64,000 nt of DNA, taken from NCBI GenBank assembly GCA_001695595.3, contig MBPM02000156.1:32736-96735 (forward strand). Reading direction: 5' to 3'. Positions 36,505 through 47,729 of this stretch are shown in pieces (within the stretch, counting starts at the first letter, position 1; the number at the start of each line of letters is the position of its first letter). The notes under the pieces are model-generated. The model ran no database searches. It was not told where the DNA came from and saw only the letters and a list, made by a program, of their open reading frames with translations. Source of the stretch: Plasmopara viticola. Taxonomy: Eukaryota > Oomycota > Peronosporomycetes > Peronosporales > Peronosporaceae. The translations under genes and the position numbers were made by a program.

Positions 36505-39500
36505 ATGGCGGAAGAGGTCGCTCGCTCGCGACAATATGCGTATCAGCAAAACTCCAACTTAGTGCTGCAGGCAGATAGCGAGTCGCGTAGGCGACTCGAT
36601 GAGCCGACAGGTGAGGTGGAGTCGCTCGCCGGCAAGATAAATTACCGCATGGGCGACCGCGCCCAGAAAGCTACACCTCAGAGCAGCCGCAAGCGCCCTG
36701 GAGGCAACAAAGACGCAGATATTACGCAAAGAAAGAAAAAGAGAGGTGGGGACGCGAAGGATGGCGGAAGTGGTGTCCTATTTACGGCAACGGACGGTCA
36801 GGCCGTTGCCAAAAGCAATATTCTTCAAGAGAGTTCGGCTTTTGAGTCGGCCGCATACAGGCCCAAAAACCCTGCGAGCCAAGACGCTTATGAACAGATT
36901 TTAAGCGTCGTGGCTCAGCAACTTGGGGCCCAACCAGGCGAAATATTGGCTGGCGCAGCCGAAGAAGTACTATTTATTGTGAAAAATGACAATTACAGAG
37001 ATGATGAGAAACACAAAGAGGTGCAAAAGCTGCTGAAAACCATCCCGACACACACTTTTAGTCAATTGGTGGCTGCAAGCAAGCGAATTACGGACTTTTA
37101 TCCGGGGAACGAGGAGAAGAAGGGAGGAAAGGGGGAAAGAGATGATGGTGTTACCCTCGAGAGTGATGAAGAAGTGGACAAGGAGATGGGAGTGGCGGTA
37201 GTTTTTGATGACGAAGAGGAAGACGAAGAGTCGGATTTGGACGAAGTACGCGACGAGGAGGACGAAGAAGAGGAAGAAGTGGCAGCTGCAGGACGCGAAG
37301 CGATGAAGATCAAGGACGAGTACGACGAGGAAGACGATCAAGACGCGAAGTACCGACTGGAGGTGCAGGCTATCGATGCTTTTTGGCTGCAGCGTGAGTT
37401 GTCTAAATTCTACAAGGATGCTGAGATCAGTGCCAAGCTATCGGAGGATGTGCTGAGTATTTTAAAGGAGTCAGGAGGTGATCTTAGTGCCTGCGAGAAT
37501 CGATTAGTGCTACTTTTGGATTACGACAAATTTGATTTCATAAAGTTGCTGCTGGAAAACCGAGCCAAGGTCCTTTACTGTACGAGACTAAAACAAGCAC
37601 AAAACGACGAAGAGCGTTGCAGGATTGAAGAAGAGATAGTTGCTGATGAGACGCTAAATGATGGAGAAGGAAAGGCGATTTTAAACCAGTTGCGTACAAC
37701 AGCGTCGGCGGACTCGTGGATGCAGGATCGTATTGGTGCCATGGAGACGACGTCCCGCGCCGAGGCCAACAAGCTGCGTAAGCTGCAACAAAAGCCTGTT
37801 GGGCAGCGTGCTCCGGTTCATGGTGATGAGTCAGACGACGACGTGGACATGGACAATGTGTCTAGCGATGCTGTGAAGAAAGAAGAAAAAGATGCAGTGA
37901 CGAAGAATCCGCAACGTTATGTCGATGTCGAGTCACTTGCATTTCAAGAGGGTGGTCATTTAATGAGTAATCGTGAATGTCGCCTACCGGAAGGCACGTG
38001 GCGTGCACAGAAAAAGGGGTATGAAGAAGTACACGTGCCTGCTGTGCGCACAAAGATGACTGCGGCGGAAGAGAAGACGCGTATCAAAATTGCGACACTC
38101 CCCAAGTGGGCGCAGGGTGTGTTTAAAGGCATGGATTCGTTGAATCGTGTGCAGTCGAAAATGTTTCCCGCAGCTTTTGAAACGAGCGAAAATTTGTTAT
38201 TGTGTGCTCCTACAGGTGCTGGTAAGACAAACGTTGCCATGTTGACAATTTTGCATGAGATTATGAAAGCTCGTGATCCAGAGACTGGTGAAATTGACTT
38301 AAATTCGTTCAAGATTGCCTACGTGGCTCCCATGAAAGCCCTGGTGCAAGAAGTGGTGCTAAACCTCTCTGCGAGACTGAACAGTGCGTATGGCATACAA
38401 GTACGTGAACTGTCAGGTGATCAAAATATGTCCCGAGAGCAACTGTTCAACACACAAATCATCGTCACGACGCCCGAAAAGTGGGACATTATCACACGAA
38501 AGACCGGGGATGATCGAACATACACTCAGCTTGTGCGCCTGGTGATTATTGATGAAATCCACTTGCTTCACGACACACGTGGTCCCGTGCTGGAAGCCCT
38601 CGTTGCGCGCACAATTCGAAATGTGGAAGTCACTCAGCAGATGGTGCGTCTGGTGGGGTTGTCGGCGACGCTGCCAAATTACGAAGACGTTGCGGCGTTT
38701 CTGAGGGTGGACCCCGCGAAGGGACTGTTTTACTTTGATTCCAGTTACCGTCCTGTACCTTTGCAACAGCAGTATATTGGGATTATGGAGAAGAAGGCAG
38801 TCAAGCGGTTTGCATTGATGAATGAAATCTGCTACGAGAAGGTGATGGAACAAGCCGAGCTGGACAATCAGGTGCTTATCTTCGTACATTCCCGAAAAGA
38901 GACTGCGTCTACAGCTCAAGCTTTGCGAGATTTGTTTGTGGAGAACGATACACTTGCTCATTTGATCAAACCGAATTCAGCCTCCAGCGAAGTTCTTTTG
39001 CAGGAAGCTGAAAAGATCGAGCGCAATGATAATCTCAAGGACCTTCTTCCGTACGGTTTTGGTATCCATCATGCTGGCATGAAGCGACAAGACCGTACAC
39101 TTGTGGAAAATGCGTTTGCTGATGGTCACTTGAAGGTGCTGGTCAGTACGTCAACGTTGGCGTGGGGTGTCAATCTACCGGCACATACAGTAATTATCAA
39201 GGGCACGCAGATCTACAGTGCTGAAAAGGGTGACTGGTGTGAGCTGAGTCCGTTGGACATTCTGCAAATGCTGGGTCGTGCCGGTCGTGTACAATTTGAC
39301 ACACAGGGAGAGGGCATCATTATCACGCAGCACTCACAGTTGACCTATTACTTGTCGCTGATGAACCAGCAGCTCCCGGTTGAATCGCAACTAATGGGCA
39401 AGCTAGCCGACAATCTAAACGCTGAAATCGTGGTCGGTAGCGTGCAGAATGTGGCACAAGCAGCAACGTGGCTGGGGTACACCTATTTGTTCATTCGCAT

Positions 39501-42500
39501 GCTACGTAACCCAACGCTGTACGGCATCTCCATCGCTGATCGCAAGGCTGATCCGACGCTTCTGCAGTACCGCACAGACTTAGTTCACTCGGCGGCAACG
39601 TTGTTGGCGAAACATAATCTGATTAAGTACGAGCGACGCTCAGGATTGGTCCAAGTGACTGCCCTTGGTCGTGTGGCCAGTCATTACTACATTGCGCACG
39701 ACTCGATCAGCACGTACAACGAGTACCTTAAACCACACATGTCAGATATTGAGATTTTGCGGCTCTTTTCGCTCTCGAACGAATTTAAGTATATATTTGT
39801 TCGATCCGAAGAAAAGCTAGAGCTTATGAAGCTATTGGAGCGTGTCCCTGTGCCTGTAAAGGAATCGTTGATTTCTACTCAAGGCAATAAAGTTGCCGGG
39901 AGCGGCTCAGCCAAGGTAAATGTATTACTCCAAGGTTACATTTCGCGTCTTAAGCTGGACGGGTTTGCACTTTTGGCAGACATGGCACACATTCATCAAT
40001 CAGCGGCGCGTATTTTTCGAGCACTATTTGAGATTTGTTTGACGCGAAGCTGGGCCTCACTAGCCGAGAGAATGCTTAGCTTTTGCAAGATGGTTGACAA
40101 ACGTATGTGGCTCTCCCACTCCCCCCTACGTCAGTTTGCTCCAGGTATTTCAGAGACAATTCTGAAACGGATTGAAAAGAAAGACATTTCTTGGGAAAAG
40201 TACAATGATTTGGAGCCTGCCGATTTAGGTCAGCTCATTAACAACCCTCAGTATGGCAAGCAGCTTTACAAGATGATACATCGATTTCCAAAGCTTGAGC
40301 TTTCGGCTCACGTCCAGCCAATTACTCGTGCTATGCTGAAGGTGGACCTGGTTGTGACACCTGATTTTGAGTTTACGCAGGAAGTCCACGGCAATGCGGA
40401 GGGCTTTTGGGTTTTTGTAGAGGATGTGGACGGTGAGACGATTCTTCACTACGAATGGTTGTTGATTAAGCGCCGCTTTGCCTCGCAAGAAACGTATCTG
40501 AGTTTCACGATGCCGTTGTTCGAGCCCCTGGCGCCGCTATACTATGTAAAGGTTATATCAGACAAGTGGATCCACTGCGAAAGCTCGCTGCCGATATCGT
40601 TCCACAAGCTCATTTTACCACAGAAAAATGCGCCTCCAACTGAATTACTTGATCTTCAGCCCCTTTACGTTAACAACATTCTTTTGAAGCTGGTTGGTGG
40701 CAAAAAGAAAAGGGCAGAATCCGTGCTGAAGTCGCTGTCGGACCCTCACATAGTACCGAACCCGTGGCAATTTAGACGCTTTAACCCGACGCAAACACAA
40801 GTATTGCCACGCTTATTGGAATCAGAGTCAAATCTTTTTATTGCATCTCCTCCAGGAAGTGGAAAAGGCGTGCTGGCGGAACTTGCTGTCATGAAGACTT
40901 TGCTCTCCTTGGGCCAGCCTAATCCAAAGAGTGACGAGTTTGAGGACCATTTGATCGTGTATTTAGCCACCAAGGAGTCGAGCTGTCACCAAAAGTTTGA
41001 TGATTGGAATGCTAAGTTTGGAGAAAAAAGTTTTTGGCGACAAAATGTTGTGGAGCTCACTGGCGATTCTACCGCAGACTTGCGTTTGCTTGCAAGTGCG
41101 AATATCCTTTTAGCGACACCTGCGCAATGGGACGTTTTGTCTCGACGCTGGAAGCAACGGAAGCGAATTCAAAACATCAGTTTGCTACTCTTGAACGATG
41201 CCCATTTTGTGGGTGGAGGTGAGTACGGCCCCACGATTGAAGTGGTCATGTCTAGAATGCGATTCATTGCTGCTGACATGGAGAAGAAGAAGAATGAAGC
41301 TGGTGAGCATGGTAAGCATATGCGAACCTTGGCTTTGAGCAATTCCATAGCAAATGCTCGCGATGTAGGCGAATGGCTCGGTGCTAGTGCGTCTGATGGC
41401 ATTTTCAACTTTCATCCCAGTGTTCGTCCACAGCCATTAGAAATACGCGTTCAGGGTTTTGAAATTAACGATTTCTCGTCTCGGATGCTGGCGATGGCGA
41501 AACCTTTGTACAACACAATCGCAAATCAAGCAGAAAAAAAGCCCGTTGTTGTATTCGTACCGTCAGCCAAGCAGGCGCAGCTTAGTGCGATTGACCTGAT
41601 CACGTTTGCGCTGGCTGAGAATGACCCGCAAAAATTTGCACCGCAGTCTATAAAAAATACAGTTGAGTTGCCGTTGGAAGACGCAGCATTACGACATACG
41701 ATGGAGAATGGCGTGGGATTCTGTGCGGATACAGTGTCGTCTCGAAATTGCGACTATGTGTTCGATTGCTTTGCAGCGGGTAAAATTCAGGTGTTAGTTG
41801 TTTCGCAGTCGATGGCTTGGGAGCTTCGAAGCGCGCAAATCAGTGCGTTCATGGTAGTGATTGCAGGCACACAATACTATGACGGTCGAGAGCACCGGTA
41901 TGTGGACTACCAGCTCGCTGATGTGTTGCAGATGACGAAATTTGCAAAGCACGCCGCTTCGGCTGCTGTCAAGTGCGTCCTTTTTTGTCATGCTACGAAA
42001 AAAAAGTTTTACGCCAAGTTCCTGTACGATCCGCTACCTGTAGAGTCGCAACTGGAACATTTTTTGAGCGATCACATCAACGCTGAGATTGTCACGAAGA
42101 CGATTGAGAGCAAGCAGGATGCAGTGGATTACCTTACGTGGACCTTCATGTACCGCCGCATTATGAAGAATCCCAATTACTACAACTTACAGGGCGCAAC
42201 GAATGTGCATTTGTCCGATCACTTGTCTGAGCTCGTTGAGACAAGTGTCAATGCGTTAGAGGAGTCGCGTTGTATTCAAGTCGTGGAGGAAGAAGAGGAC
42301 GGAGAGAACGAAGGCGAAGAGCGTCTTGTGCCCTTAAATTTAGGCATGATCGCCGCGTATTACTATATCAAGTACACAACGATCGAGCTGTTTGCATGCA
42401 GCTTGAAGGCGGACTCAAAGATGCGCGCACTACTAACAATACTCTCGTCTGCTACGGAGTTTAGCAACTTGCTCAGTCGATACGGCGAAGACAAAAAGCT

Positions 42501-43392
42501 GGAAAGTCTTGCTAAACATCTTAAGTTTCCCGTGGCTGCAGGTGGTGACTATGGACAAGCTCATGTGAAGACCAATGTCTTGTTGCAGGTGCACTTTAGT
42601 AAGCAGCACGACCGGCTTAGTGCCGCGCTACGTCAAGATCTCGACTTTATTCTACGGCATGCCATCCGTCTGTTGCACGCCATGATTGACGTCATTAGCT
42701 CGAATGGTTGGCTTAAACCTGCACTGGCAGCAATGGACCTTGCGCAGATGGTTGTGCAGGCCCAATGGAGTAGTGAGTCGCCACTGCTGCAGATCCCATA
42801 CTTTACAAAGGAAACACTACAGAAGTTGGATGAATTGAATCTGGAAGAGGAGGTCGAGACTCCTGTCGACATCTTGAGCATGGAAGATGATGTCCGCACC
42901 AAGTTATTGCCTCTGGACACACAAAAAATGTCGGCCGTTGCCAAGTTCTGTAATGCTTTTCCAGATGTGACAGTGCAGGTGAAAGTGAAGCAGGACGACA
43001 AAAGGGTGCCCCAGGATTCGGCTGTGAGCGTCATGGTACAGCTAGATCGTGAAGGAGCTGATGATGAAGACAATGACGAAGTTGATGACGCGAAGGAATT
43101 AGGACTTGTGAATGCGTGTCACTATCCTGTGAAAAAAGCCGAGAACTGGTGGGTAGTGCTGGGCGACTCAACGAAAAACACGCTGCTAGGCATCAAACGA
43201 GTGCCGTTTGCGAGTTCTCGAGCTAATGTGGCGCTTCAATTTGCTGCTCCTCATGAGATTGGTGCCCATACTTTTCAGCTGTACGTTATCTGCGATAGCT
43301 ACGCTGGCTGTGATCTGGAGAATGAGGTAAAAATTACCGTTGTCGAGGGTGAGGAGACTGATGAAGAGATAGAAGGCGACGAGGAGAAGTAA
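36505..43392 (+). CDS. BRR2: BRR2 (U5 snRNP 200-kDa) RNA helicase
   Basis: A 2295-residue Ski2-like helicase that unwinds U4/U6 snRNA to activate the spliceosome. The N-terminus (ARSRQYAYQQNSNLVLQAD, then DEPTGEV and RMGD) is diagnostic of Brr2 rather than ASCC3. Cassette 1 has APTGAGKT (568-575), DEIH (683-686), LSATLPN and QMLGRAGR, so it is complete. Cassette 2 has PPGSGKG (K1454 present, next Thr replaced by Gly) and NDAH (1564-1567), so it should not hydrolyse ATP. A Sec63 region follows each cassette. Acidic low-complexity inserts lie at ~215-280. It is somewhat longer than human or yeast Brr2 (about 2140-2160) and has no intron. The ATG at 36505 is chosen because it gives the conserved N-terminus. 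Confidence 0.96.
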   Translation: MAEEVARSRQYAYQQNSNLVLQADSESRRRLDEPTGEVESLAGKINYRMGDRAQKATPQSSRKRPGGNKDADITQRKKKRGGDAKDGGSGVLFTATDGQAVAKSNILQESSAFESAAYRPKNPASQDAYEQILSVVAQQLGAQPGEILAGAAEEVLFIVKNDNYRDDEKHKEVQKLLKTIPTHTFSQLVAASKRITDFYPGNEEKKGGKGERDDGVTLESDEEVDKEMGVAVVFDDEEEDEESDLDEVRDEEDEEEEEVAAAGREAMKIKDEYDEEDDQDAKYRLEVQAIDAFWLQRELSKFYKDAEISAKLSEDVLSILKESGGDLSACENRLVLLLDYDKFDFIKLLLENRAKVLYCTRLKQAQNDEERCRIEEEIVADETLNDGEGKAILNQLRTTASADSWMQDRIGAMETTSRAEANKLRKLQQKPVGQRAPVHGDESDDDVDMDNVSSDAVKKEEKDAVTKNPQRYVDVESLAFQEGGHLMSNRECRLPEGTWRAQKKGYEEVHVPAVRTKMTAAEEKTRIKIATLPKWAQGVFKGMDSLNRVQSKMFPAAFETSENLLLCAPTGAGKTNVAMLTILHEIMKARDPETGEIDLNSFKIAYVAPMKALVQEVVLNLSARLNSAYGIQVRELSGDQNMSREQLFNTQIIVTTPEKWDIITRKTGDDRTYTQLVRLVIIDEIHLLHDTRGPVLEALVARTIRNVEVTQQMVRLVGLSATLPNYEDVAAFLRVDPAKGLFYFDSSYRPVPLQQQYIGIMEKKAVKRFALMNEICYEKVMEQAELDNQVLIFVHSRKETASTAQALRDLFVENDTLAHLIKPNSASSEVLLQEAEKIERNDNLKDLLPYGFGIHHAGMKRQDRTLVENAFADGHLKVLVSTSTLAWGVNLPAHTVIIKGTQIYSAEKGDWCELSPLDILQMLGRAGRVQFDTQGEGIIITQHSQLTYYLSLMNQQLPVESQLMGKLADNLNAEIVVGSVQNVAQAATWLGYTYLFIRMLRNPTLYGISIADRKADPTLLQYRTDLVHSAATLLAKHNLIKYERRSGLVQVTALGRVASHYYIAHDSISTYNEYLKPHMSDIEILRLFSLSNEFKYIFVRSEEKLELMKLLERVPVPVKESLISTQGNKVAGSGSAKVNVLLQGYISRLKLDGFALLADMAHIHQSAARIFRALFEICLTRSWASLAERMLSFCKMVDKRMWLSHSPLRQFAPGISETILKRIEKKDISWEKYNDLEPADLGQLINNPQYGKQLYKMIHRFPKLELSAHVQPITRAMLKVDLVVTPDFEFTQEVHGNAEGFWVFVEDVDGETILHYEWLLIKRRFASQETYLSFTMPLFEPLAPLYYVKVISDKWIHCESSLPISFHKLILPQKNAPPTELLDLQPLYVNNILLKLVGGKKKRAESVLKSLSDPHIVPNPWQFRRFNPTQTQVLPRLLESESNLFIASPPGSGKGVLAELAVMKTLLSLGQPNPKSDEFEDHLIVYLATKESSCHQKFDDWNAKFGEKSFWRQNVVELTGDSTADLRLLASANILLATPAQWDVLSRRWKQRKRIQNISLLLLNDAHFVGGGEYGPTIEVVMSRMRFIAADMEKKKNEAGEHGKHMRTLALSNSIANARDVGEWLGASASDGIFNFHPSVRPQPLEIRVQGFEINDFSSRMLAMAKPLYNTIANQAEKKPVVVFVPSAKQAQLSAIDLITFALAENDPQKFAPQSIKNTVELPLEDAALRHTMENGVGFCADTVSSRNCDYVFDCFAAGKIQVLVVSQSMAWELRSAQISAFMVVIAGTQYYDGREHRYVDYQLADVLQMTKFAKHAASAAVKCVLFCHATKKKFYAKFLYDPLPVESQLEHFLSDHINAEIVTKTIESKQDAVDYLTWTFMYRRIMKNPNYYNLQGATNVHLSDHLSELVETSVNALEESRCIQVVEEEEDGENEGEERLVPLNLGMIAAYYYIKYTTIELFACSLKADSKMRALLTILSSATEFSNLLSRYGEDKKLESLAKHLKFPVAAGGDYGQAHVKTNVLLQVHFSKQHDRLSAALRQDLDFILRHAIRLLHAMIDVISSNGWLKPALAAMDLAQMVVQAQWSSESPLLQIPYFTKETLQKLDELNLEEEVETPVDILSMEDDVRTKLLPLDTQKMSAVAKFCNAFPDVTVQVKVKQDDKRVPQDSAVSVMVQLDREGADDEDNDEVDDAKELGLVNACHYPVKKAENWWVVLGDSTKNTLLGIKRVPFASSRANVALQFAAPHEIGAHTFQLYVICDSYAGCDLENEVKITVVEGEETDEEIEGDEEK

Positions 43393-43510
43393 GGTGCAGT
43401 CGTGGAAATAAAGTACTTCGAGATATTGTCTTACTACTCATTCATATATATCCTCCTGCCTTTTTTTCTATCCAAAGTGTCTTGAGTGAAAAGTGCACCA
43501 TTGAATAGCT

Positions 43511-44902
43511 TTATTCTCCATCCGTCTCACTGGCAGGTTTTAACCTTGTCAAGTGCGATGTACGGAAGCCTCGCGATCTAAGCTTGCGTGCAGCCTCCGC
43601 CGATGCACCATTGACTAGCCTTGCAGCCTTAAGAACACTAGCACGCAGGTGCTGGCTGCGTGCAGGAGGCTGCGCCATAGTGACATTGTCCACGCTACAA
43701 GTCCTAATGGTGTTAGGCTCATGATGCTGGCCACTCGGAATGCTCTTGATATCTTTCAAAGCAGGACTATCGAGGCCGAATTTATCACTCGTGACAGTAG
43801 ATCCAGTTGAACACGAGCGTCCTAGGGAGAAAGCACTGGTTACCTTGCTTTTTGCCTCCTGCAATCGCTTTGTCATCATCGATGGACTCTTCATGCTCAC
43901 GTTGAGTCGATGCTTCGTTGACATACTGTTTCTAACTTGTCGCCATTGACTAACTTGTCGCCATTGACTAACTTGTCGCCATTGACTAGCCCTAAAAGGT
44001 TCAGATGCGCGATGGCAATGCACCTCTGGTGTGTAGTCCTCGTCATCACTGGAAAAGTCGCCATTGTCTTCATTGTCAACGCTTTGATTTCGAAGCCTTG
44101 ATAATGAGCACGCACGGGCTCTAAGTGTAGCAATTGACAGCCCAATTGGTCTACCAGCACATCTTGCACCGGACCACGTTCGAGCTTTTTGCCGTCTCAA
44201 GCTTGAAAGGATTGAAGTTTCAGAAAGAAAACTCGATCGAGGTGCTGAGGTGGTACAAGACTGAAAATTATTCTCATCACATAAACTATCGTTTGCTGGT
44301 ATAGCGTTGGTGTCTATTTCCTCAGCTTGATCGTTGACCGAAAGCGGACTTTCTGATACTTGATTTGCAGGTAATGACAACACATAGTGCCGATTATTGA
44401 CGTCACACTGGATCAATTCTCCTTTTATTACTTCTGCGTCATCCTTGTCAGTCGCTTGTTCACTCGCAGTCTCTTGTGCTGCTGAAAAAACCTGCTCATC
44501 TCTCATTTCGTCCTCGTGCTCGAAATGCCATAAGTGGTTCACAGAAGGCGATACTGATACACGAGTAAACGGTGACAGCGTCTCTGGCACTGAAGGACAC
44601 GGCGATGAAGGCTCAGAGCAAGGCGAAATGAACGTTGACGGTAGACTGGTATTGAAATGGCCATCAACCCGAATAGGCGGCAACATGAGCTGCGGCGCAA
44701 TAACATTCTCAACCTGATCGGCTTTGCTCGCGACCTCCCACAAGAGCTTCCGTGCCAAGTCCTGCTGCGACTCCATCGAGAATACAGTGGTCAGCTCGGT
44801 TTGGTTGAATGATTCATACACAGGATCCTTCTCGTCCAATTCAGCGTCCCACCTGTCGCTCCAACAGCTCATGGCGTCGTCTCTCCCGACAAAAATTGCC
44901 AT
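43511..44902 (-). CDS. Hypothetical low-complexity protein (463 aa)
   Basis: A Ser-rich, mostly disordered protein with the ATG at 44902 (MAIFVGRDD); the frame is open a little further, without an ATG. It has an acidic patch (SSDDEDYTPE), three tandem SQWRQV repeats encoded at about 43931-43985, and a basic Ala/Arg-rich C-terminus. No enzyme motif or known domain. It converges with BRR2 over a 118-bp gap. It may be an oomycete-specific regulatory or scaffold protein. The long open frame and orderly composition favour a real gene. Confidence 0.7.
   Translation of the reverse strand: MAIFVGRDDAMSCWSDRWDAELDEKDPVYESFNQTELTTVFSMESQQDLARKLLWEVASKADQVENVIAPQLMLPPIRVDGHFNTSLPSTFISPCSEPSSPCPSVPETLSPFTRVSVSPSVNHLWHFEHEDEMRDEQVFSAAQETASEQATDKDDAEVIKGELIQCDVNNRHYVLSLPANQVSESPLSVNDQAEEIDTNAIPANDSLCDENNFQSCTTSAPRSSFLSETSILSSLRRQKARTWSGARCAGRPIGLSIATLRARACSLSRLRNQSVDNEDNGDFSSDDEDYTPEVHCHRASEPFRASQWRQVSQWRQVSQWRQVRNSMSTKHRLNVSMKSPSMMTKRLQEAKSKVTSAFSLGRSCSTGSTVTSDKFGLDSPALKDIKSIPSGQHHEPNTIRTCSVDNVTMAQPPARSQHLRASVLKAARLVNGASAEAARKLRSRGFRTSHLTRLKPASETDGE
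43931..43985. repeat. 18-bp tandem repeat in coding sequence
   Basis: The unit actaacttgtcgccattg occurs about three times in a row, giving SQWRQV repeats in the minus-strand protein. In frame (18 bp), so copy number can change without breaking the gene. Confidence 0.85.
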
Positions 44903-45975
44903 CCGCTTCGACAAGAAAATCAGAAATGGATTTTGATGGCAATGCTGAAGGGGAAAAAGTCTTGTCCATGTTGGATTCGTGAGTGCGTGGCCTTTCCGTG
45001 CTGTGCTGGCTTAGTACTACAAAATACCGCTGCACTCAATTTCCTCCTTTTTTAAAAGAGTCTTTAGGTCATTTTTCTACTGTACCCATCCGACTTGAGG
45101 AAGCGGTTGCAGCCACAAGAAAGAAGCAACAGATGGTACTTATCACTTCACTACTTGAAGGATAGCGACAATTTTGGATTCGCAGTGTAGCCGTGGTGTA
45201 CTGGGCTGGTCGACGCTGCCCCCGCGGTACGCTTTGCTCGCGCTACATGTAATCAATCGATATTGACTTCGCTTTCGTTGCGCTTCGGGCTCTTGTGCCT
45301 CATCAAAATTATAAGCTAATAGGATTTAAGCTTCAGCTCATTAAATCGGGCATAGCGTGGAGTACATACGCAAGAGTATACTGGTCACTCTCAAGCACGC
45401 AATATGCGACAGACGGGCTTGCAAGGGCATGGCTTAAGTATGCGTTGCGCATGCAAGATACCCCTTGAATCGCTTTTTGGACGACTCGACCCGGCGGTAC
45501 AAGTTGCAAGCTCATAGCTATGTTGAGCGAAACAATTACCTTTGCATTCTCTGATGACGATTCTTAATCAAATTCATGGCATTATGAGCTATCAAATTGT
45601 CATCAGACTTTTTATCGTGCTTACGCTGGTATGCCGCCTGGTATATGATCTTTATAAACAAGACTCGAAATTTAAGAATGCTACTGGAGTTAGACCCCGT
45701 AAACATCAGGTGCGAGCGACGAGGTAGTCGGCTGACAATTTTATAATATTTATGTTAGATTGAATTTTGCGTCTCATTTAGCACGTTGTGCAGCCTTTAA
45801 AAAAGTGACACAAGTAACAATGGCAATGTTCATATCCTTACATGGAATGAAGTCTCGATGATAGAGCAAAGGAGGCTGCGTGAAGTCTTATTGTCATACT
45901 CTTGAGACACAAGTCAGGTCATCTTCTCGAGATTAGTGTAAGGCACTGAAAAGTCGACACGAGAGACTAAGTGTG
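44903..45975. other. Upstream of the 463-aa gene; no gene seen
   Basis: About 1.07 kb. The first part should hold the promoter of the minus-strand gene. The rest has only short broken frames and leads into the gypsy LTR. No tRNA or repeat recognised. Confidence 0.4.
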
Positions 45976-46396
45976 TAACACAGTCGCGGAGAAAGCTGAT
46001 TAAGGTCGGCCGTCAGAAGAGGCTGAGACGCAAGCGAGGTGAAGTCGTAGAAGAGAAGGGGAGTTTGTTCCTTAAAGCAAATTGAAAAACGATATTGGAT
46101 GAAGAGCTCTTGCGACTAACTTATTTTTTTGCTGCAGCCTAACTGGTGGGTCTCAGCCATATACTGCTACCATCCAAAAAGCTATCATTCTTCTTTATTC
46201 TATCACTTATTCACACATCCTAACTTCTTTTAGCCAGTATGGTTTCTTGGTTCCCAACAAGTATGGAGCATCTGAAAATGTCTTTTGGTCGTCTATACCT
46301 ATGGATAGTACTTATGCCTATGCATTTCGGAAATATTTTCGCTATTTTGTGTGAAAGCATTGCCGGCAAAACTGTCAGTGACGACGGTTACGTCAC
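45976..46396 (-). repeat. LTR (3' of the minus-strand gypsy element)
   Basis: Shares blocks taacacagtcgcgg, gctgattaaggtcgg, tactgctaccatcc, and the ccggcaa/gtgacg end with 51601-51966. Outer limits are approximate; homology may begin slightly before 45976. Confidence 0.7.
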
Positions 46397-46631
46397 ATGA
46401 CCTCCCTTTCAGAAGATACCTACTTTAGAAGATAGGGCATTTCTTTGGATACCCGTTAGAGGTCGGTTAGTCCGGAAATTTGCTGTAGATTCTCCACGGG
46501 TTTCCAAGTGGCTTCCTTCTTGGTTTCACCAAGCCACCATACTATATACTGTGAGTTTCTCTCGTACTATCGATGCCCAATTTCGGCTTCAACGAGTTGT
46601 CCCTCGGAGCCATAGGCCAACATGACCTTGT

Positions 46632-47729
46632 TCATGTTTTGCCGTCGCCTGGGGTCCTTGCAATACGCTTCAACACTGAAGTGTAAGACACTGGGTGCAG
46701 CTTCAATCCCTTCGAAAATTCTAATTCATAGGAATCTCGCGAAACTCTTTTTACGATCAGGAATGGGCCAATATATCTTGGCGCGAGTTTCTTCGATTGA
46801 CCAAAACCCTTGTGACGGGCATCCAAAGTCTTGCCGTCCAGAAGCACCACGTCACCAATTTGGAGGTCTTGAGCAAGTATATTCATGAATGTACTTCATG
46901 CGCTCTTGTGCTTCGCTCATCATGTTTTGTGCGACCTTAAGTAACGTTTTTTGACGTAGTAAAGACTCCCGTGCTGATATTTCCAGCTTATGAAATGGAT
47001 CTGATGCCATATCATCCGGCATATAAGGAACCTAGCCTGAATTCGCTTCGAACGGTGAATTTCCAGTCGATTATAGGCTATCTAGCCAAATGCAAAAAGT
47101 CGTATTAATTATTCTGTACTGGGTTGACGGCACCTCAGAGGTAATCTCCAAAAAACGGTCAATTCTTTCCGTTTGTCACCGAAGCCAAATTGTGACGCGT
47201 TCTCACAGCAAATTCGATTGCTTGCCATGATTTGGATGTGTCTCGGTCGAAATAAAGGTCTTTTATGTCATATATATTTCTTCATAAAGTATTTTGCAAT
47301 TTCTGCAGTATCGTCCGTTGTCTTCGTAGTGATGACAAAGCTTTTTTTGTCAAGCGATCGACAATCACCATGGCGGCATCGAAACCGCTTTTGCTTTTTG
47401 GTAGAAACACGATGAAGTCCATAATAATGTGGACCTATCTGTTTCTTGGAACATCCAGAACTGGAGTCATCCTGGTGGTATAGTCTGCCTAGTTTTGTCA
47501 CGCTGACACATATTGCATGTGTTGACATAGCGATAAGCGTACTTCGTCATTTTAAGCCAGTAGTTCTTTTGACACACGGCCAAATACGTCTTGTAAATCT
47601 TGGGTGGCCTGCCGATACCGCATTATGATTCTCACAGATGACGTGATTTTTCAGATCTTCGTCGTCTGGAATATACAGTTGTGGCGTTTCATCTTCGCCA
47701 GTTTGGTTATACAAACTATCATCCTGCAA
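46632..47729 (-). pseudogene. Gypsy integrase remnant
   Basis: On the minus strand: HHCC-type zinc part (AVSAGHPRFTRRIWP, near 47640), core fragment with VDRLTKKSF in a shifted frame near 47340-47410, and the C-terminal domain with KLAPRYIGPFLIVKRV near 46740-46800. Frame shifts and stops separate the parts. Confidence 0.8.

Noticed and set aside
37098..37313. Ser-rich frame antisense to the BRR2 acidic region
   Set aside because: Low-complexity complement of Glu/Asp codons in a clearly coding region.
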